In this document: piece after piece, positions 46,001 to 54,848 of the stretch | How the letters are laid out: every line of letters starts with the position of its first letter | Position numbering within the stretch: the first letter of the stretch is position 1 | Assembly: GCF_000304315.1 (NCBI RefSeq) | Contig: NC_018485.1 | Span: 1,830,501 to 1,894,500, forward strand | From: Methylocystis sp. SC2 | GTDB lineage: Bacteria; Pseudomonadota; Alphaproteobacteria; Rhizobiales; Beijerinckiaceae | Direction of reading: 5' to 3' | DNA: 64,000 nt | Program-made: the position numbers and the translations under genes | Notes under the pieces: model-generated | What the model was told of the DNA's origin: nothing | Database searches by the model: none | What the model saw: only the letters and a program-made list of their open reading frames with translations

Positions 46001-46230
46001 TGACGGTTGTCGCGATCATGGCGGGGCTTGTGCCGATCCTCTGGAGCACGGGCGCAGGATCAGAAGTTATGCAGCGTATCGCCGTTCCGATGATTGGCGG
46101 GATGGTGTCTTCGACGGCTCTGACGCTCGTTGTCATTCCGGCGATCTATGCGCTGATCAAGGGGTTTGGCCTGCCTCAAATAAGAGAGGTCAAACAGGAG
46201 TTGGGAGGAACTATCCGCGCAGCTCCATAA
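43069..46230 (+). CDS. cusA: Heavy-metal RND efflux pump (CusA/CzcA family)
   Basis: The 1053-residue proton-driven pump has about 12 membrane helices. The first porter domain has YPGQAPQVVEDQVTYPLTTS. The proton-relay Asp/Glu motif in helix 4 (AIGAMVDAAIVMIENAHKHL) and the C-terminal twin GVAAETGVVMLIYLD are the HME-RND signature for metal, not drug, pumps. It exports Cu(I)/Ag(I) from the periplasm or cytoplasm. The start is GTG, overlapping the cusB stop. Confidence 0.93.
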   Translation: MIARLIAWSARNLLLIFVGAAFAVAGGVYALRTLPLDAIPDLSDVQAIVYTEYPGQAPQVVEDQVTYPLTTSMLTVPRSKVVRGFSFFGVSFVYVIFDDGVDIYWARSRVLEYLSAASKRLPAGVTPVLGPDATGVGWVYQYALIAKDMTLAELRSIQDWTIRYGLAKAEGVAEIASVGGFVKQYNVVVDPNRLRALGIPLSKVRGAIRASNADVGGRTVELSEFEFIVRGRGYLRSVSDLESIVLRVENGTPLLLKDVARVELGPDERRGVTELNGEGEVASGIALQRYGANALTVIDNVKSTLAQMATSLPKGVEIVSVYDRSQLIHAAIETLRSTLVEEGVIVALVCVVFLMHVRSALVAIIMLPVGVLMAFAAMKTLGIGSNIMSLGGIAIAIGAMVDAAIVMIENAHKHLERALPDKRRIEILIDAATEVGPALFFSLLIITVSFLPIFTLEAQEGRLFSPLAFTKTFAMAAAALLSVTLVPALMVVFVRGKIVPEARNPINRALIWLYRPIIRLVLKAKVATILLALGALALTIIPAHQLGSEFMPALNEGALLYMPTTLPGLSVTKAAELLQTQDRIIKSFPEVQSAYGKAGRASTATDPAPLEMSETVIQLKPKDQWRSGITIDKLIAEMDAALQFPGVSNAWTMPIRNRIDMLATGIRTPIGVKIFGRDLSQMEDLARQVESVLKRVPGTSSAYAERVIGGYYLDIVPDRAMLARYGLMIGDLQEVIATALGGETITTTVEGRERYGVNIRYPRDFRSDPRAIASEVLIAMPGGGTVPLGEVARVELVRGPTSIRTENGQLAVYIFVDIRDRDLGGYVAEARKSVTEAIEFPPGSYITWSGQFEYLERADARMRIVVPLTLLVIFLLLYLNFRRLTETLIVMLSLPFALVGGVWLMWWLNFNMSVAVAVGFIALAGVAAETGVVMLIYLDQAMREIKTARNVSRVAFTRADLHEAIMLGAVERVRPKMMTVVAIMAGLVPILWSTGAGSEVMQRIAVPMIGGMVSSTALTLVVIPAIYALIKGFGLPQIREVKQELGGTIRAAP

Positions 46231-46264
46231 AGCAATGACAACGATCTTCAGAGGAGGAAGACCA

Positions 46265-46477
46265 ATGCTTAGACTTCCTATTGCCTTAGCGACGATGCTG
46301 GCCCTATCCATCCCCGCGATGGCCCACCAAACCCAAGCACGCGACCCGCAGATTCACGGAATGGTCCCAGGCGGCCATGGCCGGCACATGCATCGCGATT
46401 GGAGCACCCCCGGTCAACACAGACATAATGTGTGCTGGCACCGCCATCATGGAAGATGGGTATGGGTCTGTCGCTGA
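46265..46477 (+). CDS. Small His-rich secreted protein
   Basis: About 70 residues with a signal peptide (MLRLPIALATMLALSIPAMA) and a His/Met-rich mature part (IHGMVPGGHGRHMHRDW, HRHNVCWHRHHGRWVWVCR). GAGGAGG lies 8 bases upstream. It probably binds copper or silver in the periplasm and belongs to the efflux operon, 34 bases after cusA. Confidence 0.65.
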   Translation: MLRLPIALATMLALSIPAMAHQTQARDPQIHGMVPGGHGRHMHRDWSTPGQHRHNVCWHRHHGRWVWVCR

Positions 46478-46552
46478 CCGAGAGAGCTTCGTGATCGACC
46501 GCATGTCCAATGCGAACCTGGCGTAAGGCAATCTCCATCGACAATAATAGAA

Positions 46553-46579
46553 CGACCCGACAGTCGATTTGCTGTCGGG
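46553..46579 (+). terminator. Stem-loop CCCGACAG...CTGTCGGG after the efflux operon
   Basis: Eight-base perfect arms with an eight-base loop, about 80 bases beyond the last gene. No strong T run follows, so termination is inferred from position. Confidence 0.5.
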
Positions 46580-46931
46580 CCGCATTCCCTAGGTAAGCAT
46601 AGGAGCGCTGGAGGTCTCATCGCGGCGAGATATCACTCAAGGAATCTGCGTCCTCACAATCGCCGAGCAAGAATGGCGGACCACATCGAGGGATCAGCAG
46701 TTCCGCCGTAAACTTTGTGTTGCGAGGCCTTCCGAGACACGATGCGCGATGACGACATAGCCCGAGCGGGAAACGCTGCGGTCGACGGTGGCGTTGCCGT
46801 GACCGAAGGAACCGCCATTTCTGGAAGCGCGGGGCCGCATTACCTAGCGAGCGACGACGATCGACGTTGCGCAGGGGACGACGAGATCAATTAGGATGCC
46901 GTTCTGATGGCGTAAGAGAAGGATGATCCGC
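46580..46931. other. Intergenic region before the copper ATPase gene
   Basis: About 350 bases without a gene. A 16-base sequence GGGCCGCATTCCCTAG at 46577-46592 recurs with one mismatch at 46832-46847. I see no clear CueR-type dyad. Confidence 0.4.
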
Positions 46932-49187
46932 GTGGCCCACGAGCATCGGCATGATCACGCCTCTCATGAGGAATCGACATCCGCCCGCGCCGGCGGCGCG
47001 ACCGAAGATGCAGCTCACGGCGATACGCACGCGTCGAACGTCATCTACACATGCCCGATGCATCCGCAAATTCGCCAGATCGGCCCCGGCAATTGTCCGA
47101 TCTGCGGCATGACGCTCGAGCCGCTGGTCGCTTCAAGTGAAGCCGAACCGACCGCCGAACTCGTAGATATGACCAGGCGGTTCTGGATCGGGCTGGCGTT
47201 GGCGGCGCCGGTGCTCGTCTTGGAGATGGGCGACCATTTATTCAATCTGCATCACTTGCTAGCGCCGCAGGCGTCGAACTGGCTACAGCTCGTTTTAGCG
47301 ACCCCGGTCGTGCTCTGGGCCGGCTGGCCGTTTTTTGTTCGAGGCGCGCAGTCGCTCGTGACGCGCAATCTGAATATGTTCACGCTCATCGCCATGGGAA
47401 CTGGCGTCGCCTGGATTTACAGCGTCGCCGCAACAATCGCGCCGTCTCTTTTTCCACCTGCATTTCGCAACATCGACGGCTCTGTCCCGATCTATTTCGA
47501 GGCGGCGGCGGTGATCACCGTCCTTGTTCTGCTTGGACAAGTTCTTGAATTGCGCGCGCGGGAACAGACCGGCGGCGCCATACGCGCGCTCCTCGATCTC
47601 GCGCCAAAAATGGCGACTCGGATTAACGCTGACGGATCCGACGAAGAGATTGTGCTGGATCTTGTGAAGGTCGGCGAGCGCCTGCGCGTCCGTCCAGGAG
47701 AAAAGGTTCCTGTGGACGGCGCACTCGTCGAGGGCCGCAGTTCGGTCGATGAGTCCATGGTCACCGGCGAATCCATGCCGGTGACCAAGACTGCAGGCGA
47801 CAACGTCATTGGCGGCACGCTCAATCAGACTGGCGGCTTTGTGATGCGCGCCGAGAAGGTTGGCCACGACACCGTGCTCTCAAGGATTGTCGAGATGGTC
47901 GCATCGGCGCAGAGAAGCCGCGCGCCAATACAACGCCTCGCGGACCAAGTGGCGGGTTGGTTCGTGCCCATCGTCATTCTCGTCGCCGTTCTTGCATTTC
48001 TTGCCTGGGCGATCTGGGGACCGGAACCGCGCATGACGTATGGCCTTGTTGCGGCGGTCTCCGTTCTCATCATCGCCTGCCCCTGCGCGCTCGGTCTTGC
48101 GACGCCGATGTCGATCATGGTCGGCGTGGGACGCGGCGCGCAGTCGGGCGTGCTGATAAAAAGCGCCGAGGCGCTGGAGCGCTTGGAAAAAATAGACACG
48201 CTGGTGGTGGACAAGACCGGGACGCTTACCGAAGGCAAGCCGCGCGTCACGGCCATCCGCGTCGTTGCGGGCATCGCAGAGAACGATCTATTGGCGACGG
48301 CGGCGAGTCTTGAACGCGCCAGCGAGCATCCGCTGGCGTTGGCGATCGTTCAGGCGGCAGCCGAGCGCGGGCTCGCGCTCAAGGGCGCGACGGATTTCGA
48401 TTCCCCCGTGGGCAAGGGCGTCATCGGCCGGGTCGAAGGCAATGCGGTCGCGATCGGCAATCGTCGATATCTCGTGGAGCTCGGCGTCGATGCGACGCCG
48501 CTCGATAGCGACGCCGAACGCCTGCGGGAAGACGGCGCGACAGCGATCTTCGTGGCGATCAACGGAAAGATTGCTGGCGTCATCGCCATTGCCGATCCGA
48601 TTAAACCGACGACGGAAGCCGCGCTGCAATCGCTGCGCGAAGATGGCGTCGCCGTGGTGATGCTGACCGGCGATAACTGGACAACGGCGCGCGCCGTCGC
48701 CAAACGCTTGGGGATCAGCGAGATCGAAGCTGAGATCCTCCCGGAGGACAAGAGCAAGGTCGTGAGCCGCTTGCGCGAGGCGGGTCGAATCGTCGCCATG
48801 GCGGGAGACGGCGTGAATGACGCCCCTGCCTTGGCCGCCGCCGATGTCGGCATCGCCATGGGAACCGGAACCGATGTCGCGATCGAAAGTGCGGGGGTGA
48901 CTTTGCTGAAGGGCGATCTCGGAGGCATCGTGCGTGGCCGACGTCTCTCCAAGACAACGATGCGCAACATCCGCGAGAATCTGTTCTTTGCATTCATTTA
49001 TAATGCCGCGGGCGTGCCCATTGCGGCTGGCGCGCTCTATCCGATCTTCGGGCTACTTTTATCGCCGACGATCGCCGCCGCGGCGATGGCGCTGTCATCA
49101 GTCAGCGTCGTCGTTAATTCCCTGCGACTGAGGCAAGCGGAGATCGAACCTAAAGCCAAAATCGAGATGCCGCCGTTCTCGACCTAA
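46923..49187 (+). CDS. copA: Copper-translocating P1B-type ATPase with N-terminal heavy-metal-binding domain
   Basis: About 754 residues (751 from a GTG at 46932, which has a better-spaced AGAAGG). After a His-rich start ([10 protein letters not shown]) comes [20 protein letters not shown], the Cys/His heavy-metal-binding domain that replaces the usual HMA domains. Eight membrane helices carry the CPC motif ([15 protein letters not shown]). Cytosolic domains show MVTGESMP, the phosphorylated DKTGTLTEG and [20 protein letters not shown]. It exports Cu(I) or Ag(I) using ATP. Confidence 0.94.
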   Translation: MIRVAHEHRHDHASHEESTSARAGGATEDAAHGDTHASNVIYTCPMHPQIRQIGPGNCPICGMTLEPLVASSEAEPTAELVDMTRRFWIGLALAAPVLVLEMGDHLFNLHHLLAPQASNWLQLVLATPVVLWAGWPFFVRGAQSLVTRNLNMFTLIAMGTGVAWIYSVAATIAPSLFPPAFRNIDGSVPIYFEAAAVITVLVLLGQVLELRAREQTGGAIRALLDLAPKMATRINADGSDEEIVLDLVKVGERLRVRPGEKVPVDGALVEGRSSVDESMVTGESMPVTKTAGDNVIGGTLNQTGGFVMRAEKVGHDTVLSRIVEMVASAQRSRAPIQRLADQVAGWFVPIVILVAVLAFLAWAIWGPEPRMTYGLVAAVSVLIIACPCALGLATPMSIMVGVGRGAQSGVLIKSAEALERLEKIDTLVVDKTGTLTEGKPRVTAIRVVAGIAENDLLATAASLERASEHPLALAIVQAAAERGLALKGATDFDSPVGKGVIGRVEGNAVAIGNRRYLVELGVDATPLDSDAERLREDGATAIFVAINGKIAGVIAIADPIKPTTEAALQSLREDGVAVVMLTGDNWTTARAVAKRLGISEIEAEILPEDKSKVVSRLREAGRIVAMAGDGVNDAPALAAADVGIAMGTGTDVAIESAGVTLLKGDLGGIVRGRRLSKTTMRNIRENLFFAFIYNAAGVPIAAGALYPIFGLLLSPTIAAAAMALSSVSVVVNSLRLRQAEIEPKAKIEMPPFST

Positions 49188-49353
49188 GCAGAAAGCTTTG
49201 GGTTATCCGGCACGACGAGTGGAAGGCGCGCTATTGTTGTCTGAGCACGACCGGCTTTGCACTGCGCTGCCCGAACACCACACTAAGAACAACTACCGCA
49301 ACTGGCCGCGGAGGGCTCCTGCGTCTATCACTGCGTCCAAGAGAGATTGGAGA

Positions 49354-49515
49354 ATGCGAAAAATCGCGCTACTGATCGTGTCACCGCTGTTTGCCGCGGG
49401 ATACGCAGGTCATCATTTCTATCCCAAGCACTTCCATCAGGATTACGGCATCACCGAAGCTTGGGATGATGCGGCCCGAGGCCTCGCTCAAAGCCCACGA
49501 GCTCCCTCCGCATAA
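49354..49515 (+). CDS. Small secreted or anchored peptide
   Basis: 53 residues from the ATG at 49354, with GGAGA directly before it. A hydrophobic N-terminus (MRKIALLIVSPLFAAGYAG) is followed by HHFYPKHFHQDYG. The His-rich mature part and the position after the copper ATPase gene suggest a metal-related peptide, but no family is known to me. Confidence 0.4.
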   Translation: MRKIALLIVSPLFAAGYAGHHFYPKHFHQDYGITEAWDDAARGLAQSPRAPSA

Positions 49516-49527
49516 GGCAGCCTTAAT

Positions 49528-50337
49528 TTACCTTCGGATTCCGACCGTCAGCCAATATTCTCGCGGCACGCAGACGCCGAGATCATTTCGAAACCCCTCG
49601 TGGAAGGCGACGAAATCGCGCTCCAGCTCCGAGCGCCGCGTAGCGTCGAGATTTTCCGCGAGCGAATGCGTCGGTCCGTAGCCCGTCGAAAACGTTTTCC
49701 ACGCCGCTTCGCCGCTCGGCTCGCGGTAGAACGAAGTTCCTTTTTCAAATGCGAGGTCGAAATTGGCGCCAAGCAATTCATTGATACGCTCCGTTTTTCC
49801 CCATTCGAAAGGCGACGGCGGCGCGGGCGTTGGCGGCGGCGGCATATAGGGCTTCATCACCAAGAACATCTTGAAGAGATTGCTGTCGGACAACCAGGTG
49901 GTCAATGCGATGCGTCCGCCCTTTTTGCAAACGCGCGCCAGCTCGGCCGCGGCGGCCTCCGGACGGCTTGCGAACATCACGCCACAGGTTGAAATGACGG
50001 CGTCGAATTCTCCCTCTTCGAACGGCAGACTTTCTGCGTCTCCAATTTCATAGGCAATGTCGAGTTTTTCGCTCTTTGCGCGTTCGATCGCGGTCTCGAT
50101 GAGCTTCTCGCTGATGTCGACGCCGGTGACGTTCGCGCCTCGCCTCGCGAGGACGCGAGATGTCCAGCCGGTTCCAGTCGCAAGATCAAGAATGCGTTCG
50201 CCGCGCTTGGGATCAAGGCGCAGCACGCAGTGTTCGATCGAATCGGCGATGCCGCGGCTGATATCTTCGTAGTGGGCGCCGCCAGAGTTCCACACAGCTG
50301 CCGACTTTTGGTTGTGAGCCTGGATCACGCCGGTCAT
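49528..50337 (-). CDS. Class I SAM-dependent methyltransferase
   Basis: The 269-residue protein has HYEDISRGIADSIEHCVLRL, the SAM loop ILDLATGTGWTSRVLARRGA, then NVTGVDISEKLIETA, AESLPFEEGEFDAVISTCGV and KKGGRIALTTWL (UbiE-like). The substrate is unknown. It lies downstream of the broken arsR-rhodanese gene on the same strand. Confidence 0.87.
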   Translation of the reverse strand: MTGVIQAHNQKSAAVWNSGGAHYEDISRGIADSIEHCVLRLDPKRGERILDLATGTGWTSRVLARRGANVTGVDISEKLIETAIERAKSEKLDIAYEIGDAESLPFEEGEFDAVISTCGVMFASRPEAAAAELARVCKKGGRIALTTWLSDSNLFKMFLVMKPYMPPPPTPAPPSPFEWGKTERINELLGANFDLAFEKGTSFYREPSGEAAWKTFSTGYGPTHSLAENLDATRRSELERDFVAFHEGFRNDLGVCVPREYWLTVGIRR

Positions 50338-50380
50338 CTTTTCCTCCCTTAAGTTTGTTTTTCTCGACGACGGTCATTCA

Positions 50381-50913
50381 TCAGGCCTCGGCGACGATCG
50401 GCAATCCCGCGGCGCGCCATTCGGGCAGGCCGTCCTCCAGACAGCGGGCGTTGAAGCCGCGCCTGCGCAACAACGCCGCCGCCTCGAAGGAAAGCACGCA
50501 AAAACGCCCCGGCAGTAAGCGACGACTTCTCGCGACGGATCGAGTTCGTATAGCCGCGCTTCCATCGCTTTCAGTGGAATTTTCAAGGCATTGGGAAGAT
50601 GGCCGAGCGCAAACTCGTCTTCCGGCCGCACGTCCAGCACCGTGTCCGACCCGTCGCGGATTCGCTGGAACAGCTCGTCGCGCGGTACGGGCTCCAGCCT
50701 TTCTCGGTCATTGAAATAGCGGCGCATGATGCGTTCGACTTCCGCGACTTTGCGTTCCGCCAACCGACCGAGCGCCGCCAGAAGATCGAGCGCGGCTTCA
50801 TCGGCAAGCCGATAGTAGACGAATTTGCCGTCGCGTCTCGCGCCCACCAGGCCGGCGCGGCGCATGTGCTGGAGATGCTGCGAGGCGTTGGCGATGGAGA
50901 GGCGGGTTGTCAT
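50381..50913 (-). pseudogene. 5'-truncated, frameshifted ArsR-rhodanese fusion gene
   Basis: The minus-strand frame starts inside the ArsR HTH (TTRLSIANASQHLQHMRRAG, then LVGARRDGKFVYYRLADE). It continues into a rhodanese domain (DTVLDVRPEDEFALGHLPNA). Just after the active-site VAYCRG a slip in a T run changes frame; the other frame then continues FEAAALLRRRGFNARCLEDG to the true stop at 50381. The first about 45 residues of ArsR are missing, replaced by the GNAT toxin gene, whose stop overlaps the residual ATG. The gene is therefore broken at both ends. Confidence 0.8.
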
Positions 50914-51434
50914 TTCCTATTCGGACCGCCCGCGCGCACCATCGGCAACACCAGTCTGTTCGAGTCGGGGAGGCGAATGAACCCGTGGGAGGTATAAAAT
51001 CCCGCCGCCGTTTCATCCAAGGCGTCGACGACCACCATTGAAGACCCCACCGTGCTGGCGCTCATAAACGCTCGTTGCAATGCGTCGGCTAAAAGGATCG
51101 AGCCCAAACACTTTCCCTGGAGATCCTTCGCCACCGCCAACCGGCCAATCAGCGTTGCGCTGACGAGCGGGTATCGGGGAATGAATTTTCTGGCTGCATC
51201 GGGCACCTCGCCCTGAGCAACGGTCATGGCGCAAAGCGTGTAATAACCAAGAACACGCTCTGGTTCGTTGGTTCTGGTCAAAATAAACACGGCGTTGGCG
51301 TGCCGGCGAACGTCTTGCCCAGCTTGCGCTTTGAAATAGAGATCGAGGCTCTCGACCCCGCAGGAGAAGCCCCGTCGATCATGCTGCTCGGCAAGCAAGT
51401 CAATCCGAAGATCGGCCGACGGCTGCTTCGCCAT
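50910..51434 (-). CDS. GNAT acetyltransferase toxin (TacT-like)
   Basis: The 174-residue protein has the acetyl-CoA-binding block LIGRLAVAKDLQGKCLGSIL and the GNAT C-terminus FYTSHGFIRLPDSNRLVLPM. In TacT-type modules the toxin acetylates charged aminoacyl-tRNA and stops translation. The gene follows the DUF1778 antitoxin with zero gap. Its last residues (GGPNRK) differ from the remnant copy at 32.7 kb, so the 3' end was probably altered at the junction with the arsR pseudogene. Confidence 0.88.
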   Translation of the reverse strand: MAKQPSADLRIDLLAEQHDRRGFSCGVESLDLYFKAQAGQDVRRHANAVFILTRTNEPERVLGYYTLCAMTVAQGEVPDAARKFIPRYPLVSATLIGRLAVAKDLQGKCLGSILLADALQRAFMSASTVGSSMVVVDALDETAAGFYTSHGFIRLPDSNRLVLPMVRAGGPNRK

Positions 51435-51737
51435 TCACCGTGTGACCCGACGCTTATGCTCGGCAAAGGCACGTTGAAGTCGCTCATTCAACACAGGCGG
51501 GTTGACCAGGGCATCAAAAAAAACGCCCCGATCACGGTCAGAGAGCACAAGCATTTCGTGTTCCGCTATCGTCTTGCGGGCAGCTTCCGTGAGCGCGGCC
51601 ATACAAAAATCTGTCAACTTCCGCCGCTCAAGCTGCGCGGCGCGCTCGATCAGAGCCTTGGTCGGTTCGTCGACTCGAAATCCGAGGCGTTCCTCCCGCA
51701 GCCGCCGGTCTTTCTTCGCTGTCGTGGCCATATTCAT
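51435..51737 (-). CDS. DUF1778 antitoxin (TacA-like)
   Basis: About 100 residues from MNMATTAKK (an upstream frame to 51794 has no homologous start). The ribbon-helix-helix part is LGFRVDEPTKALIERAAQLE and is followed by a helical toxin-binding tail with SDRDRGVFFDALVNPP. It neutralises the GNAT toxin encoded immediately downstream and represses the operon. Confidence 0.88.
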   Translation of the reverse strand: MNMATTAKKDRRLREERLGFRVDEPTKALIERAAQLERRKLTDFCMAALTEAARKTIAEHEMLVLSDRDRGVFFDALVNPPVLNERLQRAFAEHKRRVTR

Positions 51738-51818
51738 GCCTCCCCCTAATTTGTACGTCAATTTGACGAACATTTCAAGGCCGGGTTCAGCCACGCATCA
51801 ATCTTTCGCGGTTAACTC

Positions 51819-52262
51819 TCAGGTCCTTATCGTCCCGCGCTGGTTTTCATCCGATCCAGGCTCTTCTGGAATCGTGGGGTCGCGCCGTTGTGGCAACGCG
51901 GGACATAGCGCGTCAATTGCCGTGATCGCCTCAGAAAGCTTGGATCGCACTTGATACAATTCGGCTCCAACCAGCATTGACGACCGACCCGCCGCCGTAA
52001 GGAAGTACATCATCACGCTGTCCGAATGGCGCGCCAGCGCGATGAGGTACGGTCCGCTTGGGCCGTGCGTTCCGGCAAGCCAATGTTTTACAGTCCGTTC
52101 GCTGGCGCCGGTCCAGTTCATCACTGTTTTAACGGCTTGATGCGTCGAACCGAGTTCGCTTTTCAGCGCCCTCGCTATCGCATTTTCAAATTTCTCATTG
52201 AACGCAGGTTCTTGCGATCTCCAGTGTAACTTCTTGCCCTTTTTCGGCAACATCTTCCGCAT
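51819..52262 (-). CDS. HTH protein divergent from the recombinase gene
   Basis: The 147-residue protein has a central helix-turn-helix (AVKTVMNWTGASERTVKHWL then AGTHGPSGPYLIALARHSD). Similar proteins accompany integrases and recombinases and probably control them. It diverges from the serine recombinase gene, with about 120 bases between that hold tandem ATTAAG half-sites near 52275-52290. Confidence 0.65.
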   Translation of the reverse strand: MRKMLPKKGKKLHWRSQEPAFNEKFENAIARALKSELGSTHQAVKTVMNWTGASERTVKHWLAGTHGPSGPYLIALARHSDSVMMYFLTAAGRSSMLVGAELYQVRSKLSEAITAIDALCPALPQRRDPTIPEEPGSDENQRGTIRT

Positions 52263-52380
52263 CCTCCCCGATTAAGCTCATTAAGATGCGGAGACGGGTG
52301 GCGCAGTCTGAACGAACATTTCTTCGTTCACGGTGATCTGATGCGTTTCCTCGAACCCCCAGTGGGCAGGGTGTCGCGTC

Positions 52381-53952
52381 GTGACAAAGCCAACCCGACA
52401 CCTCGGTTTCGAACCACCAAGACTCGAGAAGGGAACCCGGGCGGCTGAGTATGTCCGCATGTCAACTGACCATCAAAAATATTCGACCGAGAACCAGTCA
52501 GATGCGATCCGTCGCTACGCCGCCGAACGATCGCTCGATATCGTCAGAACCTATGCCGATGCGGGCAAGAGCGGTCTCAACATCGATGGACGAGACGCGC
52601 TGAAGCGCTTGATCGAAGATGTGGAGAGCAAGCGCGCTGATTTTGAAACGATACTCGTTTACGACGTTAGCCGATGGGGTCGCTTTCAGGACGCCGATGA
52701 AAGCGCCTTCTACGAGTACATCTGCAAGCGTTCCGGAATCACTGTCCGATATTGCGCGGAACAATTTGAAAATGACGGAAGCCCGGTCTCGACGATCGTA
52801 AAAGGCGTGAAGCGAGCCATGGCAGGTGAATATAGCCGCGAACTGTCGACTAAAGTGTTCGCCGGCCAGTGTAGGCTGATCGAACTCGGGTTCCGCCAAG
52901 GCGGTCCGCCTGGATTCGGATTACGCCGCAGGCTCGTCGATCAAACCGGAGTTCCAAAAGCCGAACTCTCGCGAGGAGAACATAAAAGCCTCCAGACAGA
53001 TCGCGTCGTTCTTGTTTCCGGCCCCGACGCCGAGATCGCCGTGGTTCGGGAAGTTTATCATCGCTTCGTCGAAGAAAGCCTGTCGGAGCGCCACATCGCC
53101 GATGACCTCAACGTGCGAGGAATCACGACCGATGCGGGACATCCCTGGACGAGAGGAACCGTTCATCAGATTCTGATCAACGAAAAATACATTGGAAATA
53201 ATGTTTGGAATCGCGTGTCTTTCAAGCTGAAAAAGAAGCGTGTCCGAAATCACCCCGATATGTGGATTCGCTCAGATGGGGTATTTCCGGCCCTCGTCGA
53301 CGCAAAGCTTTTTTCAGAAGCACAAGAAATCATTCGCGCACGATCTCTTCGGTTGTCCGATACGGAGATGCTCGACCTCCTCCGCCAGCTTCGAAAAAAC
53401 GTTGGACTCTTGTCGGGCTTGATCATTGACGAAGCCGAGGGGCTTCCGTCGAGCAGCGCGTATCGAACACGGTTTGGCAGCCTCTTACAAACTTATCGTC
53501 TCATTGGCTATACGCCACGGCGAGACTATTGCTACATCGAAATCAATCGCCGCCTTCGCGCACTTCATGAGAACGCGATCGCCGCCATCGTGGAAAGTCT
53601 TCGGGGCGTCGGTTGTCAGTTGTCCAATGAATCGAAAAATGGCCTCCTGTTCGTCAACAACGAAGTTACTCTCTCGATCGTGATCGCTCGCTGTGCGCGC
53701 ACCCATGGCGGCTCCTATCGATGGCGGTTGCGATTCGACGCTGGTCTCCAGCCCGACGTGACAATCGCGGTGCGCATGGACGCAGAAAACCGAACGCCTC
53801 TTGATTATTATCTGTTGCCTCGAATCGATATCGCGGCCGAAAAATTGAAGCTTTCCGAGGACAACGGCCTCGCTCTAGACGCCTATCGTTTCGATTCGCT
53901 TGATCAATTTGTTGAATCCCTAGCGCCCATCACGATCACGGAGACCGCGTGA
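52381..53952 (+). CDS. Large serine recombinase
   Basis: The 523-residue protein has an N-terminal resolvase domain (residues about 20-170): AAEYVRMSTDHQKYSTENQS with the catalytic Ser and the Arg-rich block VYDVSRWGRFQDADESAFYE. A recombinase domain follows (FGLRRRL, RHIADDLNVRGITTDAGHPW then TRGTVHQILINEKYIGN) and a long C-terminal region without the usual zinc ribbon cysteines. Such enzymes insert and excise DNA at att sites. It overlaps the ParB-like gene at its 3' end, a trio seen in many Rhizobiales. Confidence 0.92.
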   Translation: MTKPTRHLGFEPPRLEKGTRAAEYVRMSTDHQKYSTENQSDAIRRYAAERSLDIVRTYADAGKSGLNIDGRDALKRLIEDVESKRADFETILVYDVSRWGRFQDADESAFYEYICKRSGITVRYCAEQFENDGSPVSTIVKGVKRAMAGEYSRELSTKVFAGQCRLIELGFRQGGPPGFGLRRRLVDQTGVPKAELSRGEHKSLQTDRVVLVSGPDAEIAVVREVYHRFVEESLSERHIADDLNVRGITTDAGHPWTRGTVHQILINEKYIGNNVWNRVSFKLKKKRVRNHPDMWIRSDGVFPALVDAKLFSEAQEIIRARSLRLSDTEMLDLLRQLRKNVGLLSGLIIDEAEGLPSSSAYRTRFGSLLQTYRLIGYTPRRDYCYIEINRRLRALHENAIAAIVESLRGVGCQLSNESKNGLLFVNNEVTLSIVIARCARTHGGSYRWRLRFDAGLQPDVTIAVRMDAENRTPLDYYLLPRIDIAAEKLKLSEDNGLALDAYRFDSLDQFVESLAPITITETA

Positions 53953-54848
53953 TGCCTGTCTCGCGCGATCAGAAAATCGAAATGATACCGATCAACCAGA
54001 TAAATGTGCTCAATCCTCGTGCGCGCAACAAGCGCCTTCACCGCGAGATTATTGATAATATCGAAACGATTGGACTAAAGCGGCCGATCACCGTCAGTCG
54101 ACGGTCGGGAGCAAGCGTGAATCGGTATGATCTTGTATGTGGAGAAGGACGTCTCGAAGCTTTTCGTGTCCTGGGCGCAACGGAAATTCCAGCGGTCGTC
54201 ACCGACGCTTCCGAACCTGACTGTCTCGTGATGAGTCTCGTCGAAAATATCGCGCGGCGACAACATCGTCCCATAGACATTATGCAGGAGATCGGGAGTC
54301 TCCACGAACGAGGCTACTCGGACACTGAAATCGCTCAAAAGATCGCCGTATCCGCCAATTGGGTCGGCACGATCGTTGCGTTACTGGAGCGAGGCGAGGA
54401 GCGACTGTTAACAGCTGTTGAAACAGGTCTCATACCCGTCAGTTTCGCAATCGATATTGCCCGGGCGGATCACGCCGAAGTCCAGAACGTGCTTATGGAC
54501 GCCTATGCCGCTGGAAAAATCAAGGGCAAGAAGCTCGTCGCTGTTCGCCGCCTGCTCGATCAAAGGGTGAAGCGAAGCAAGACCATCCGGGGCAACCCAC
54601 CCGGCCGTAAGAGTCCTCACAAGAAGATCACTCCCGACGAGCTTATGCGGCTTTATCAACGCGAGGCTGAAAAGCAGCGCCTTCTCGTCAAGAAGTCAGA
54701 CTATGCTCAGGCCAAGCTCCTTTTTGTCGTCGAGGCCCTTAAAGATCTGTTGACCGAGGCGGCCTTCACGACGCTACTTCGCGCCGAACGCCTCGATACG
54801 ATGCCTCGTGCTTTAACGGCGCGAATTTCGAAGGAGCATTTGCATTGA
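53949..54848 (+). CDS. ParB/Spo0J-domain protein of the recombinase trio
   Basis: The 299-residue protein has the ParB N domain (IPINQINVLNPRARNKRLHR, GLKRPITVSRR, and the CTPase/nuclease-type motif LVCGEGRLEAFRVLGA). The box MSLVENIARRQHRPID and the HTH YSDTEIAQKIAVSANWVGTI follow. It could bind a centromere-like site of the element. The start overlaps the recombinase stop by four bases, and its own stop overlaps the next gene, so all three are co-translated. Confidence 0.88.
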   Translation: MMPVSRDQKIEMIPINQINVLNPRARNKRLHREIIDNIETIGLKRPITVSRRSGASVNRYDLVCGEGRLEAFRVLGATEIPAVVTDASEPDCLVMSLVENIARRQHRPIDIMQEIGSLHERGYSDTEIAQKIAVSANWVGTIVALLERGEERLLTAVETGLIPVSFAIDIARADHAEVQNVLMDAYAAGKIKGKKLVAVRRLLDQRVKRSKTIRGNPPGRKSPHKKITPDELMRLYQREAEKQRLLVKKSDYAQAKLLFVVEALKDLLTEAAFTTLLRAERLDTMPRALTARISKEHLH

